From contig CAVWWX010000002.1 of NCBI GenBank assembly GCA_963758845.1, positions 1,426,001-1,490,000 of the forward strand: a DNA stretch of 64,000 nucleotides, written 5' to 3'. The notes beneath the pieces are model-generated. The model had not been told where the DNA came from. It ran no database searches and saw nothing but the letters and a program-made list of their open reading frames with translations. Positions 26,092 through 34,320 of the stretch are shown here, one piece after another. This DNA is from JBDTSW01 sp963758845. Its GTDB lineage: Bacteria; Actinomycetota; Thermoleophilia; Solirubrobacterales; 70-9. The position numbers and the translations under genes are program-made. Every line of letters begins with the position of its first letter. Position 1 is the stretch's first letter.

Positions 26092-27240
26092 GTGACGATC
26101 GGGCTCGCCCTCTCAAGCGCGCCGCTGAGCGCGACGATGAGGAAGCAAATGCGTACGGAAGGCCGCCCGGGAACACTCTCGCTTGCAATTCCGATGGTCG
26201 CAGTGCTTGCGGCCGTCGCCGGGCTGGTCGCTGCCCTGACCGGATCGAGGCTGGCCACCGGGGTGGTGGTGCCGCTGGCGCTGGTGACGCTGGCGGCCGG
26301 CGGGCTGGCGCTGGCGCGCCTGCTCGAGCGCTACCGCCGCTACGCGGAGGCCCGGGTGGCGAGCGAGGCGGCGGCGAAGACGATGCGCATCCTCGACCGC
26401 TCGAACGAGGCCTACATGGCGATCGACGCCCACGGCATGGTCACGGCGTGGAACTCCGCCGCCGAGACGACGTTCGGCTGGCGGCGGATCGAGGCGGTCG
26501 GGCGCGAGCTGGCCGAGCTGATCCTTCCCCCGGACATGCGCGAGCGCCACCGCGCCGGGATCAAGCGCTACCACGAGACCGGTGAGGGTCCGATCCTGGG
26601 GACGCGGACCGAGATGATCGGCCAGCACCGCGACGGGGCCCGGCTGCCGGTCGAGGTCTCGATCATCGCCGTCGACGAGCCCAGCGGCGGCGTCAGCTTC
26701 CACGGCTTCGTCCGCGACATCACCGAGCGCAAGCTGCTCGAGACCCAGCAGGCGGAGATGCTGGAGGCCGCCAAGGAGTCGGCGCGGATCGACTCGCTGA
26801 CCGCGCTGCTGAACCGCCGCGGCTGGGACGAGGCGCTGGGCCGCGAGCTGTCGCGCGCACGCCGCGCGCGCACGCCGTTCTGCATCGCGCTCCTGGACCT
26901 CGACCACTTCAAGGTGTTCAACGACGCCAACGGCCATCAGGCGGGCGACATGCTCCTGCGGCGCGCCGCCTCGGCCTGGAAGCTCGCGTTGCGCCAGTCG
27001 GACCTGGTCGCCCGCTATGGAGGCGAGGAGTTCGCGGTGCTGCTGCCGACCTGCGAGATCGACGAGGCGATGGAGGTGATCGAGCGCCTGCGGGCGGCGA
27101 CCCCCGAGGGCCAGACGGTCTCGGCGGGCGTCGCGCAGTGGAACGGCTACGAGGCCGAGGAGGCGCTGATCGACCGCGCCGACCTCGCGCTTTACAACGC
27201 CAAGCGTGAGGGCCGCGACCGCACCACCGCCGCGGCCTGA
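26092..27240 (+). CDS. PAS-GGDEF diguanylate cyclase, membrane bound
   Basis: Up to 382 aa from GTG 26092; ATG 26137 or 26149 are possible starts. Two hydrophobic segments (about 30-80, LAIPMVAVLAAVAGLVAAL and GVVVPLALVTLAAGGLALA) precede a PAS domain (about 95-215, MAIDAHGMVTAWNSAAETTFGW ... GFVRDITERK) and a GGDEF domain. The latter has DSLTALLNRRGW, LLDLDHFKVFNDANGH and the intact signature RYGGEEF. RQSD stands five residues before GGEEF and is a canonical inhibitory I-site RxxD. It should make cyclic di-GMP and be feedback-inhibited. The ligand of the PAS domain is unknown. Confidence 0.9.
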   Translation: MTIGLALSSAPLSATMRKQMRTEGRPGTLSLAIPMVAVLAAVAGLVAALTGSRLATGVVVPLALVTLAAGGLALARLLERYRRYAEARVASEAAAKTMRILDRSNEAYMAIDAHGMVTAWNSAAETTFGWRRIEAVGRELAELILPPDMRERHRAGIKRYHETGEGPILGTRTEMIGQHRDGARLPVEVSIIAVDEPSGGVSFHGFVRDITERKLLETQQAEMLEAAKESARIDSLTALLNRRGWDEALGRELSRARRARTPFCIALLDLDHFKVFNDANGHQAGDMLLRRAASAWKLALRQSDLVARYGGEEFAVLLPTCEIDEAMEVIERLRAATPEGQTVSAGVAQWNGYEAEEALIDRADLALYNAKREGRDRTTAAA

Positions 27241-27275
27241 ACCGCGGCGAAGCCCCCTCCGTACCCTTAATCGAG

Positions 27276-27893
27276 ATGAGGCTGATGCTGGCGATCGCGT
27301 GCTGTGCCGCCGTCGTGGCGGCGGGCTGCGGCTCGGACGACGGGGCTTCCGAGACCGAAGCGCCCGAGGCGACGACCGCTGCCGAGCCCAGCGCCGCCGG
27401 CGAGGGCGCGGCCATGGGCGAGCTTCTCTCCGGCACCCAGCCGCTCCTGAACGGCGAGCCGCAGGATCTCTCGCGGTTCCGCGGCGACGTGGTGATGGTC
27501 GTCAACACCGCCTCGGAGTGCGGCTTCACCCCCCAGTTCGAGCAGCTGGAGGACCTCTACCGCTCCAGGCGCGACGATGGCTTCGTGATCCTTGGCTTCC
27601 CCGCCGACGATGTCGCCGGGCAGGAGCCGCGCTCGGACGAGGAGATCGCCGAGTTCTGCGAGGCGAACTTCGGCGTCAGCTTCCCGATGTTCGCCAAGAC
27701 CAGCGTGATCGGCGAGGAGGCGAACCCGCTGTTCAAGGGCCTGGCGGCCGAGGCCGGCGAGCCGAGCTGGAACTTCAATAAGTACCTCCTCGCCCGCGAC
27801 GGCGAGGTGATCGCCCGCTTCGAGGCATCCGACGCCCCGGACGATCCCGCCCTGCTGGAGCGGATCGACGAGCTCTTGGCCGAGCGCAGCTAG
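27276..27893 (+). CDS. Lipoprotein glutathione-peroxidase-like protein
   Basis: 205 aa. A lipobox VVAAGC (Cys18) is followed by an Ala/Glu-rich spacer and then a thioredoxin-fold glutathione-peroxidase domain. The latter has peroxidatic Cys82 in VNTASECGFTPQ, GFPADDVAGQEP, EFCEANFGVSFPMF, and the late WNFNKYLLARDG block carrying the Trp and Asn of the active site. Bacterial members usually reduce hydroperoxides with thioredoxin. The lipid anchor places this one on the outer face of the membrane. Its stop overlaps the convergent coiled-coil gene by 4 bp. Confidence 0.88.
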   Translation: MRLMLAIACCAAVVAAGCGSDDGASETEAPEATTAAEPSAAGEGAAMGELLSGTQPLLNGEPQDLSRFRGDVVMVVNTASECGFTPQFEQLEDLYRSRRDDGFVILGFPADDVAGQEPRSDEEIAEFCEANFGVSFPMFAKTSVIGEEANPLFKGLAAEAGEPSWNFNKYLLARDGEVIARFEASDAPDDPALLERIDELLAERS

Positions 27894-28351
27894 CCGCGCC
27901 TGCGCCGCCGGCCGCGGCGCCCGCCCATCTTCTTCAGCCGCTTCTCAATATCGAGCTGGCCCTCGGCGCCGTCGGCGCGCTTCTCGGCGGTCTCCGCCTC
28001 CTTCTCGACCTTGCGGGCGTGGGAGAGGGCCGCGGCCGCCTGGGCCTCGGCCTGCTTGACCCGCTCGCCGGCCTCCTCGACTTTGGCCTCGGCCTCCTCG
28101 GCGCGCTTCAAGGCCGCGTCCGCGCGGCCCTCGGCCTCCTCGGCGTGCTGCTCCGCGTCGCCGGCGCGTTCCTCGAGGCTGGCGTTCGCGGCGAGCGCCT
28201 CCTTCAGCCTGTGCTGTGCGGCGCGCAGCATCGGCATCGCTTTCTGGGCCTGCGCCATGGCCTTGTCGGCCCGCGCCTCGGCGGCGGCGAGCTTCGAGCG
28301 CAGGCGATCGCCGTCGGGCCTGCGGGTGACGTTGACGGCGGCGTCAGCCAT
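27890..28351 (-). CDS. Coiled-coil protein with basic tail, function unknown
   Basis: 153 aa from ATG at 28351. Almost the whole length is Ala/Glu/Lys/Arg heptad sequence (LAAAEARADKAMAQAQKA, EEAEAKVEEAGERVKQAEA), predicting one long coiled coil. It ends in a short Arg/Gly-rich tail (GGRRGRRRRRG) that could bind nucleic acid or membrane phosphates. No signal peptide. It lies 47 bp downstream of the SDR gene on the same strand. No family recognised beyond the coiled coil. Confidence 0.7.
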   Translation of the reverse strand: MADAAVNVTRRPDGDRLRSKLAAAEARADKAMAQAQKAMPMLRAAQHRLKEALAANASLEERAGDAEQHAEEAEGRADAALKRAEEAEAKVEEAGERVKQAEAQAAAALSHARKVEKEAETAEKRADGAEGQLDIEKRLKKMGGRRGRRRRRG

Positions 28352-28398
28352 GGGCCGAGCGTACCCAACCGCCAGGCGTCCCGGGACCCGGGCGGGGT

Positions 28399-29112
28399 TC
28401 AGGTGGGCTGGTGGCTGGGCCGGATCAGCATCTCGTTGACGTCGACGTGCTCGGGCTGGGAGAGGGCGTACATCACGGCCCGGGCGATGTCGTCGTCGTG
28501 CAGGGCGTTGTCGGGCCCGGGACGGTTGTCGAAGAAGGGCGTGTCGACCATGCCGGGCTCGATCACGGTCACCCGGATCATGTTCGGCTCGTCGCGGTCG
28601 GCGAGCTCCTGGCGAAGCGCCTCGCCGATCGCCGTCACGGCCCACTTCGAGGCCGAGTACATCGAGCCGGGCAGCACCCGGCGGCCGGCGACCGAGCTGG
28701 TCACCACGTAGTGGCCGCTGCCTCGCTCCAGCAGGTGGGGGAGGGTCGCGCGGATCGTGTAGGCGACGCCCAGGACGTTTGTCAGCACCATCGAGCGCCA
28801 CTGCTCGGGCGTCTCCTCCAAGAAGCCGCGGGTGGCGCCGAAGCCGGCATTGGCGAAGACGGCGTCGATCCGGCCGAAGGCGCCGAGCGCGGCCGCGGCG
28901 AGCGCCTCGTTGTCGGCCCACTCCGAGACGTCCGCACGGACGGCGATCGCCCGCTCAGAGCCGCCCAGCTCACCCGCCAGGGCCTCGAGCTTGTCCTCGC
29001 TTCGCGCCGCAAGCACCAGCCGATAGCCGGCCGCGGCGGCCTGGCGCGCGGTCTCGGCCCCGATGCCGGTCGACGCCCCGGTGATCAGCATGACTTGGTC
29101 GCTATCCGCCAT
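28399..29112 (-). CDS. Short-chain dehydrogenase/reductase
   Basis: 237 aa from ATG at 29112. Classical SDR: cofactor motif TGASTGIGAE near residue 12, adenine-ring Asp in VRADVSEW, NAG motif in VFANAGFGA, catalytic Ser in VVTSSVAG, and YSASK with Tyr and Lys, then IEPGMVDTPFF. The Arg in LVLAARSEDKLE fits NADP(H) preference. The substrate is not deducible. Confidence 0.88.
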   Translation of the reverse strand: MADSDQVMLITGASTGIGAETARQAAAAGYRLVLAARSEDKLEALAGELGGSERAIAVRADVSEWADNEALAAAALGAFGRIDAVFANAGFGATRGFLEETPEQWRSMVLTNVLGVAYTIRATLPHLLERGSGHYVVTSSVAGRRVLPGSMYSASKWAVTAIGEALRQELADRDEPNMIRVTVIEPGMVDTPFFDNRPGPDNALHDDDIARAVMYALSQPEHVDVNEMLIRPSHQPT

Positions 29113-29217
29113 GCCCACGATTCTACGAGCGCGCGGCGCGCGGGCGAGGGAGCCGCCTGCCGTGTGGGGGCGAAGGCGGCCTTGCGATAATCCGGGAGGC
29201 CCTGCGGGGCCTCCTCC

Positions 29218-29649
29218 ATGGACCCTGATCGCAAGCGAAAGATCCGCCTTGGTGTGGCGCTCGGCGTCGCCGTAGTGCTGGCCACCGCGCTCGTCTACGT
29301 GTCGTTCAGCGCCTCCAGCGAGGCGAAGCGCCCGGGCGAGGTGCTGGCGGCCGGGCCGGGATCGACCTACGAGGTCTTCGGGATCGTCTCCGACGACTCG
29401 GTCAAGCACGACGGCGAGGAGCTCAACTTCGAGATCGAGGACCGCGACGACCCCTCCGAGAGCGTGCCGGTGAGCTACACGGGCACGATCCCCGACCCCT
29501 TCCGTGAGGGCCGGGAGGTGATCATCACCGGCGAGATGCAGGAGGGCACGCTGGTCGGCGAGCGCGACAGCCTGATCACCAAGTGCCCGTCGAAGTTCGC
29601 CGACGAGGCCGAGGAGAACCCCGACCAGGTGATCATCGAGGACTCGTGA
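29218..29649 (+). CDS. ccmE: Cytochrome c maturation heme chaperone CcmE, CxxxF variant
   Basis: 143 aa. A basic N-terminus and one membrane helix (LGVALGVAVVLATALVYVSF) are followed by the OB-fold CcmE domain (EVFGIVSDDSVKHDGEELNFEIED ... VSYTGTIPDPFREGREVIITGEM). The heme-attachment site, normally HxxxY (CxxxY in some archaea and bacteria), here reads TKCPSKF: Cys123 in place of His and Phe127 in place of Tyr. CcmE takes heme at the outer membrane face and hands it to CcmF/H. It overlaps ccmF by GTGA. The variant is noted under findings. Confidence 0.88.
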   Translation: MDPDRKRKIRLGVALGVAVVLATALVYVSFSASSEAKRPGEVLAAGPGSTYEVFGIVSDDSVKHDGEELNFEIEDRDDPSESVPVSYTGTIPDPFREGREVIITGEMQEGTLVGERDSLITKCPSKFADEAEENPDQVIIEDS

Positions 29650-31862
29650 TCCCGGAGCTGGGCGCGGCGGCGCTCGTCTGCGCCTTCCTCGTCGCCCTCT
29701 ACGTGGTGGGCGCGGCCCTGATGGGCACCCGCGGGGAGCGGCGCTTCACCGACTCGGCTCGCCGCGGCGTCTACGCGATGGCCGGCCTGATGACGATCGC
29801 GGTCGTCTGCCTGGAGGTGTCGTTCCTGCGCGACGACTTCTCGGTCGAGCTGGTGGCCGACCACTCCTCGACGACGACGCCCACCGGCTACAAGATGACG
29901 GCGATGTGGTCGAGCCAGGCCGGCTCGCTGCTGCTGTGGGCGTGGGTTCTCTCGCTCGCCACGTCGGGCGTGCTGTTGGCCACGCGAACCCGCCTGCGCG
30001 AGCTGGTCCCATGGGCCACCGCGATCCTGGGCGGACTCGCCGTGTTCTTCACCGGGCTGATGCTGTTCGGGATCCTCTCGCCAGGCGCCGACTCGTTCCC
30101 GTTCACCCGCCTGGACCCGGCGCCGGCCGAGGGCGTCGGCCTGACGCCGCTCTTGCGCCATCCGGCGATGGCGATCCACCCGCCGATGCTCTACTCCGGC
30201 TACGTCCTGTTCAGCATCCCGTTCGCGTTCGCGATCGCCGCGCTCGTCACCCGCCGCCTGGACGCCGCCTGGATCCGCTCGACCCGCCGCTTCGCGCTGG
30301 TCGCCTGGCTCTTCCTCGGCACCGGCGTCCTGCTGGGTTCGTTCTGGAGCTACAACGAGCTCGGCTGGGGCGGCTATTGGGGCTGGGACCCGGTCGAGAA
30401 CGCGTCGCTCATGCCGTGGCTCCTGGGAACCGCGTTCCTGCACTCGGTGATGGTCCAGGAGAAGCGGGGGATGCTTCGGACCTGGAACGTCTCGCTGATC
30501 GTCGCCACCTTCGCGCTGTGCCTCTTGGGGACGTTCCTGGTGCGCTCGGGGATCCTGGAGTCGATCCACGCCTTCGGCGTCTCGAAGGTCGGCGGTCCGC
30601 TGCTGGCGCTGATCGCGGTGGTCGTGATCGGCTCGGCGGCGCTGATCGTCTCGCGGCTCGACGACCTGCGAAGCGCCCGGCGGATCGAGTCGCTGGCCTC
30701 GCGCGAGTCGGTGTTCTTGGTCAACAACCTGCTGTTGGTCTCGCTCTGCGCGGTGATCTTCTGGGGCACCTTCTTCCCGCTCATCTCCGAGGCGCTCACG
30801 GGCGACGAGCGCTCGGTTGGCCCGCCCTTCTTCAACGCGATCACGACGCCGCTGGCGATCGTGCTGGTGCTGTTTACGGGGATCGGGCCGCTCTTGGCCT
30901 GGCGGCGGGTAAGCGCCGGGCGCGCGTGGCGCCTGCTCTGGCCGCCGGCGCTGGTCGCGCTGGTCGTCACCGGCCTCCTCGCCGCGTTCAGCGACGCGGC
31001 CTCCGAGCCCGCGGCGCTGGTGCTGTTCTGCTTCGCGTCGTTCGCGCTGGCCGCGCTGACGGCCGAGCTCCTGCGCGCCGCCGTGGCCCAGCGGACCCTG
31101 GGCGGCGGTGGCTTCCTCTCGGCGGCGCTTCGCGTCGTGGCCCGCAACCGCCGGCGCTACGGCGGCTACCTCGTCCACGCCGGGATCGCGGTCCTGTTCA
31201 TCGCGGTCGCCGCCTCGTCGAGCTTTCAGACCTCCTCGGACGTTCGCCTCGAGCCGGGGCAGACGGCGACCGTCGGCGACTTCGAGGTCACCTACACCGA
31301 GCCGACGGCCTCGATCGACGAGGTTGAGCAGCGGCTCACCTTCGGGGCCACCCTGGCCGTCGAGCGCGACGGCGAGTCATTCGCCGTGCTCAGCCCGAAG
31401 CGCAACTACTACTCCTCGCCGGCTACCGGCGGGATCCGCGGGTTCTTCGAGGGCGAGGCGACGAGCGAGGTCGGGCGCAGGGGCTCGGCGGGTGGGGACT
31501 TCTGGACCGCGATGCGCCCCGACCTCACCTCACTCGACAGGCGGATCCGCCTGGCCGACGACCGGATCGCCGAGCTGCTCGAACGCTCGGTGCCCGCCAA
31601 CGCGCCGCCCGTGGCGGTCGCACAACTCAAGGCGCAGCTCGAGGGCGCAGCGATCCGCGGCCTGCAGGACACCTACCTGGCGGGCGGGTCGCCGATCGAC
31701 CTCCGGGTCAACTACAACCCGCTGGTGATCTTCCTGTGGATCGGCGGCGCGATCGGGATCGCCGGCGGGCTGATCGCGATCTGGCCCGCCGCCGCCGCCA
31801 AGCGCCGGCGCGTGGCGGACGTCCATGCGGCCCGCCTGGCCCGCGACCTCGGCCGCGCCTAG
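29646..31862 (+). CDS. ccmF: Cytochrome c heme lyase subunit CcmF
   Basis: 738 aa from GTG at 29646, fixed by GTGA overlap with ccmE. Polytopic membrane protein with the WWD heme-handling signature WGGYWGWDPVENASLMPWL (about 240-258). Conserved outer-face His segments (HPPMLYSGY) and C-terminal long soluble loop (about 530-690) before the last helix match CcmF. It attaches heme to apocytochrome c together with CcmH. Neighbours ccmE upstream and a CcmI-like gene downstream form one operon; ccmABCD are not in the window. Confidence 0.93.
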   Translation: MIPELGAAALVCAFLVALYVVGAALMGTRGERRFTDSARRGVYAMAGLMTIAVVCLEVSFLRDDFSVELVADHSSTTTPTGYKMTAMWSSQAGSLLLWAWVLSLATSGVLLATRTRLRELVPWATAILGGLAVFFTGLMLFGILSPGADSFPFTRLDPAPAEGVGLTPLLRHPAMAIHPPMLYSGYVLFSIPFAFAIAALVTRRLDAAWIRSTRRFALVAWLFLGTGVLLGSFWSYNELGWGGYWGWDPVENASLMPWLLGTAFLHSVMVQEKRGMLRTWNVSLIVATFALCLLGTFLVRSGILESIHAFGVSKVGGPLLALIAVVVIGSAALIVSRLDDLRSARRIESLASRESVFLVNNLLLVSLCAVIFWGTFFPLISEALTGDERSVGPPFFNAITTPLAIVLVLFTGIGPLLAWRRVSAGRAWRLLWPPALVALVVTGLLAAFSDAASEPAALVLFCFASFALAALTAELLRAAVAQRTLGGGGFLSAALRVVARNRRRYGGYLVHAGIAVLFIAVAASSSFQTSSDVRLEPGQTATVGDFEVTYTEPTASIDEVEQRLTFGATLAVERDGESFAVLSPKRNYYSSPATGGIRGFFEGEATSEVGRRGSAGGDFWTAMRPDLTSLDRRIRLADDRIAELLERSVPANAPPVAVAQLKAQLEGAAIRGLQDTYLAGGSPIDLRVNYNPLVIFLWIGGAIGIAGGLIAIWPAAAAKRRRVADVHAARLARDLGRA

Positions 31863-31872
31863 CCTTCACGTC

Positions 31873-32184
31873 GTGGAGGTCGCCATCGCGCTCGCGCTGC
31901 TCCTCGCCGTGGCCTGGTTCGTCACGGCGCCGTTTCGCGCGCCCGTCAGCGAGAGCGGGGAGGACCCCCGGGTCGCCGACCTCGAGGCGCGCAAGGAGGC
32001 GAAGTACCGCGAGATCCGCGACGCTCAGCTCGACCACGAGCAGGGCAAGTTGTCCGACGAGGACTGGGGCGCAGCCGACGCCGAGCTGCGCGCCGAGGCG
32101 ATCGAGATCCTGAAGCAGCTCGACGCGGCGCAGCGTCGCCTGGAGCGGGCGGATGAACCCACCGGCCCCCGGCGCCCCGGCTAG
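31873..32184 (+). CDS. Short CcmI/CycH-like membrane protein
   Basis: 103 aa from GTG at 31873, 10 bp after ccmF. One N-terminal helix (VAIALALLLAVAWFVTAPF) is followed by a charged helical region (RVADLEARKEAKYREIRDAQLDHEQGKLSDEDW). The latter resembles the N-terminal part of CcmI, the apocytochrome chaperone, without its TPR domain. Position directly after ccmF supports a cytochrome c maturation role. Function is inferred from context. Confidence 0.65.
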   Translation: MEVAIALALLLAVAWFVTAPFRAPVSESGEDPRVADLEARKEAKYREIRDAQLDHEQGKLSDEDWGAADAELRAEAIEILKQLDAAQRRLERADEPTGPRRPG

Positions 32185-32196
32185 ACTTCCGCGCCG

Positions 32197-32421
32197 ATGG
32201 AGTCTCTGCTTGAAGTCATCCAGGTCGTGATCGCGGTGGTCGTGATCTTCCTCGTGCTTCTGCACTCGGGGAAGGACGCGGGCCTCTCGGGCGCCTTCGG
32301 CATCGGCCAGAGCGGCAGCGCGTTCGGGGGCGGCTCGCTGGTCGAGCGGAACCTCGACCGTTGGACGATCTTCTTCTCGCTGCTGTTCGTCGTCAACACG
32401 CTCGTCCTGCTGAAGATCTAG
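32197..32421 (+). CDS. secG: Preprotein translocase subunit SecG
   Basis: 74 aa. Two membrane helices (VIQVVIAVVVIFLVLLHSG and WTIFFSLLFVVNTLVLL) flank the SecG loop KDAGLSGAFGIGQSGSAFGG. Part of the SecYEG export channel. It lies 12 bp after the CcmI-like gene and 5 bp before the solute-binding-protein gene. Confidence 0.93.
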   Translation: MESLLEVIQVVIAVVVIFLVLLHSGKDAGLSGAFGIGQSGSAFGGGSLVERNLDRWTIFFSLLFVVNTLVLLKI

Positions 32422-32426
32422 GGGCG

Positions 32427-33407
32427 ATGCGCTCCGCGGGCGCCGCCCTCGTCCCGCGCCTCGCCGTCGCCTGCGCGCTGGCGCTGGTGCCCGCGTCGGG
32501 CGTCGCCGGCTGCGGCGAGGAGGACGTCCCGACGCCGGCGCCGTCCTCGCCCACCGCGCCGGGTGCGGGCGGGCCGCTGGCATGGGCGCTTGAGGAGTAT
32601 CCGGACGAGCTCGACCCCGTGCGGGCGACCTCTCGGGCGGACGAGCTGGTGACGCGCCAGATCCACGAGCCGTTGGTCGAGACGCTCGTGGGGCCCTACG
32701 GCGCGGTCCGCCGCGCGCCCGGCCTGGCGCTCTCGGTGAGCTCGGCCGCCGACGACACGATCTGGAGCTTTCGGATCCGCCCCGGGGTCAAGTTCCAGGA
32801 CGGGACCCCGCTCACGGCCGGCGCCGTCCAGGCCAACGGCAACCGCTGGCTGACCACGTCCGCCGGGCGGGCGCTGATGCCCGACCTGTTCGCGGTCGAC
32901 GCCCCCCGGCCCGACCTGGTGCGGTTCTTCCTCGACGCGCCCGACCCCTCGTTCGGGGACCTGCTCTCGCTGCCTCAGACCGGCATCGTCTCGCCCAAGG
33001 CGCTCACGAACCCCAGTGGCGAGGGGGCCGAGCTGCGCCGCGAGACGCGCACCGGGACCGGGCCGTTCGAGCTGCGCGAGAGCGACCCCGGCGAGGTGCT
33101 CGTGGCCCGGAACCTGAGCTGGTGGGGGATCGAGCGCGAGCTGGGGCCGGCGCTCGATCAGGTCCACTTCCGGGTGATCGCCGACGCCGACGAGCGCCTG
33201 GCGCTGCTCGCGGCGGGCGACGTGCAGCTCGCCGACGGCCTCGGGCCCGAGCAGGTGCGCGAGGCCCGTGCCCAGCCGCTGCTGGACCTCCTCCCCGCCG
33301 AGGGAGACCGCGCGCTCGGCCTCGAGCGCTCGGTGCGCGGGATCACCTCGGGCGACGAGATCCCCTCGCTCTCCGGGGTGTGGGTCACCCGGATCAACTC
33401 CGGCTGA
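32427..33407 (+). CDS. Short extracellular solute-binding protein, family 5, lipoprotein
   Basis: 326 aa from ATG at 32427. Lipobox-like VAGC near residue 29. SBP family 5 segments are LDPVRATSRADELVTRQIHEPLV, WSFRIRPGVKFQDGTPLTAG (the signature), and a GTGPFEL block. Typical family members exceed 500 aa; here the second lobe is largely missing and the protein ends soon after LLAAGDVQLADGL. No ABC permease or ATPase genes are adjacent. It may be a naturally shortened, non-transport binding lipoprotein. Codon use is normal, so decay is not obvious. Confidence 0.8.
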   Translation: MRSAGAALVPRLAVACALALVPASGVAGCGEEDVPTPAPSSPTAPGAGGPLAWALEEYPDELDPVRATSRADELVTRQIHEPLVETLVGPYGAVRRAPGLALSVSSAADDTIWSFRIRPGVKFQDGTPLTAGAVQANGNRWLTTSAGRALMPDLFAVDAPRPDLVRFFLDAPDPSFGDLLSLPQTGIVSPKALTNPSGEGAELRRETRTGTGPFELRESDPGEVLVARNLSWWGIERELGPALDQVHFRVIADADERLALLAAGDVQLADGLGPEQVREARAQPLLDLLPAEGDRALGLERSVRGITSGDEIPSLSGVWVTRINSG

Positions 33408-33434
33408 GGCCGTGGGAGCGCCCGGATGGCGACA

Positions 33435-33451
33435 ATACCCCTAGGGGGTAT
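33435..33451. promoter_or_regulatory. Copper-responsive (CsoR-type) operator
   Basis: ATACCCCTAGGGGGTAT is a near-perfect palindrome of the TACCC-CTAGGGGGTA type recognised by CsoR-family copper repressors. It lies 20 bp before the ATG at 33471. The frame is open upstream from 33426, but that would translate the operator, so the later ATG is preferred. No csoR gene is visible in the window. Confidence 0.75.
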
Positions 33452-33470
33452 GTGTGTTAGCCTGCGGCGG

Positions 33471-34052
33471 ATGGAATCGCACGCTCAGGCGCACGATCAT
33501 CACGAGATGCCGACCGAGGGCGCGGCCCTTACCGGGGTCGCGGTCAGCGCCACCCTTCACTGCCTCACCGGCTGCGCGATCGGCGAGGTTGCCGGGGTGG
33601 CGATCGGCACCGCCGCGGGGTTCTCCGACTTCGCCACGATCGCCCTCGCGATCGGTCTCGCCTTCGTCTTCGGCTACATGCTCACCAGCCTGCCGCTGCT
33701 GCGGGCGGGCCTGGCGCTGTCTGCCGTGATCCCGATCGCGCTCGCCTCCGACACGCTCTCGATCGCGACGATGGAGGTCGTCGACAACGCGATCCTCCTC
33801 GTCATCCCGGGAGCGATGGAGGCGGGGCTCGGCGACGTGTTGTTCTGGGGCTCGCTCTCCTTCGCGCTGTTCGTGGCCTTCGTCCTCACCGTGCCGATCA
33901 ACCGCTGGCTGATCGCCCGCGGCAAGGGCCACTGCGCGGTGCACGAGACCGGGGTCCACGGCGGGCCACCGATCAGGCTCGTCGGCGCCGCCGTCGCCTT
34001 CATGGCGGTCTTCGGGACCGCGGTTCTGATCGCCGACGCGATCCAGGGCTGA
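33471..34052 (+). CDS. DUF4396 membrane protein, probably copper-responsive
   Basis: 193 aa from ATG at 33471. A His/Met-rich N-terminus (MESHAQAHDHHEMP) precedes about five membrane helices (LHCLTGCAIGEVAGVAIG, FATIALAIGLAFVFGYML, LALSAVIPIALASDTLS, VLFWGSLSFALFVAFVLTV, LVGAAVAFMAVFGTAVLIA). The ATLHCLTGCAIGE start and AINRWLI-like segment match DUF4396, a family of unknown role often found with copper genes. The CsoR-type operator directly upstream, the His cluster and Met/Cys residues point to copper handling (inference). Confidence 0.8.
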   Translation: MESHAQAHDHHEMPTEGAALTGVAVSATLHCLTGCAIGEVAGVAIGTAAGFSDFATIALAIGLAFVFGYMLTSLPLLRAGLALSAVIPIALASDTLSIATMEVVDNAILLVIPGAMEAGLGDVLFWGSLSFALFVAFVLTVPINRWLIARGKGHCAVHETGVHGGPPIRLVGAAVAFMAVFGTAVLIADAIQG

Positions 34053-34084
34053 GCTCGCGGCTTACCCGCCGGCGGGCTCGTCAG

Positions 34085-34170
34085 TGCGGCTGAGAGGAGT
34101 CGAACCTCCACGAACCTAACGGTTCACAAGGCCCTCAACCTTGCGCGTCTACCAGTTCCGCCACAGCCGC
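34085..34170 (-). tRNA. trnL: tRNA-Leu(GAG)
   Basis: On the minus strand the acceptor GCGGCTG (34170-34164) pairs with CAGCCGC (34092-34086). D arm GGAACTGGTAGACGC; anticodon stem CAAGG/CCTTG with loop TTGAGGG (anticodon GAG); a long variable arm (TGAACCGTTAGGTTCG) typical of a class II tRNA; T arm GGAGGTTCGACTCC. Discriminator A at 34085; CCA not encoded. Confidence 0.96.
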
Positions 34171-34256
34171 TCGTGGGCGCGGGATTCTAGACGGCGCCGC
34201 CTGGGCAGTTCGGGGCGCCGCGGTTGCATCCGTCCGCAGGGGGGTCTAGTCTGTAC

Positions 34257-34268
34257 GAACGTGTGTTC
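34257..34268. promoter_or_regulatory. LexA (SOS) box of lexA
   Basis: GAACGTGTGTTC matches GAAC-N4-GTTC. It lies 52 bp before the lexA ATG, so lexA is autoregulated in the usual way. Unlike the boxes at 24850 and 54049, it does not touch the start codon. Confidence 0.9.
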
Positions 34269-34320
34269 CCGTAGACCAGACCGACGGCACCCGGCACCCA
34301 CCGGCACAGGAGGCTGAGCG

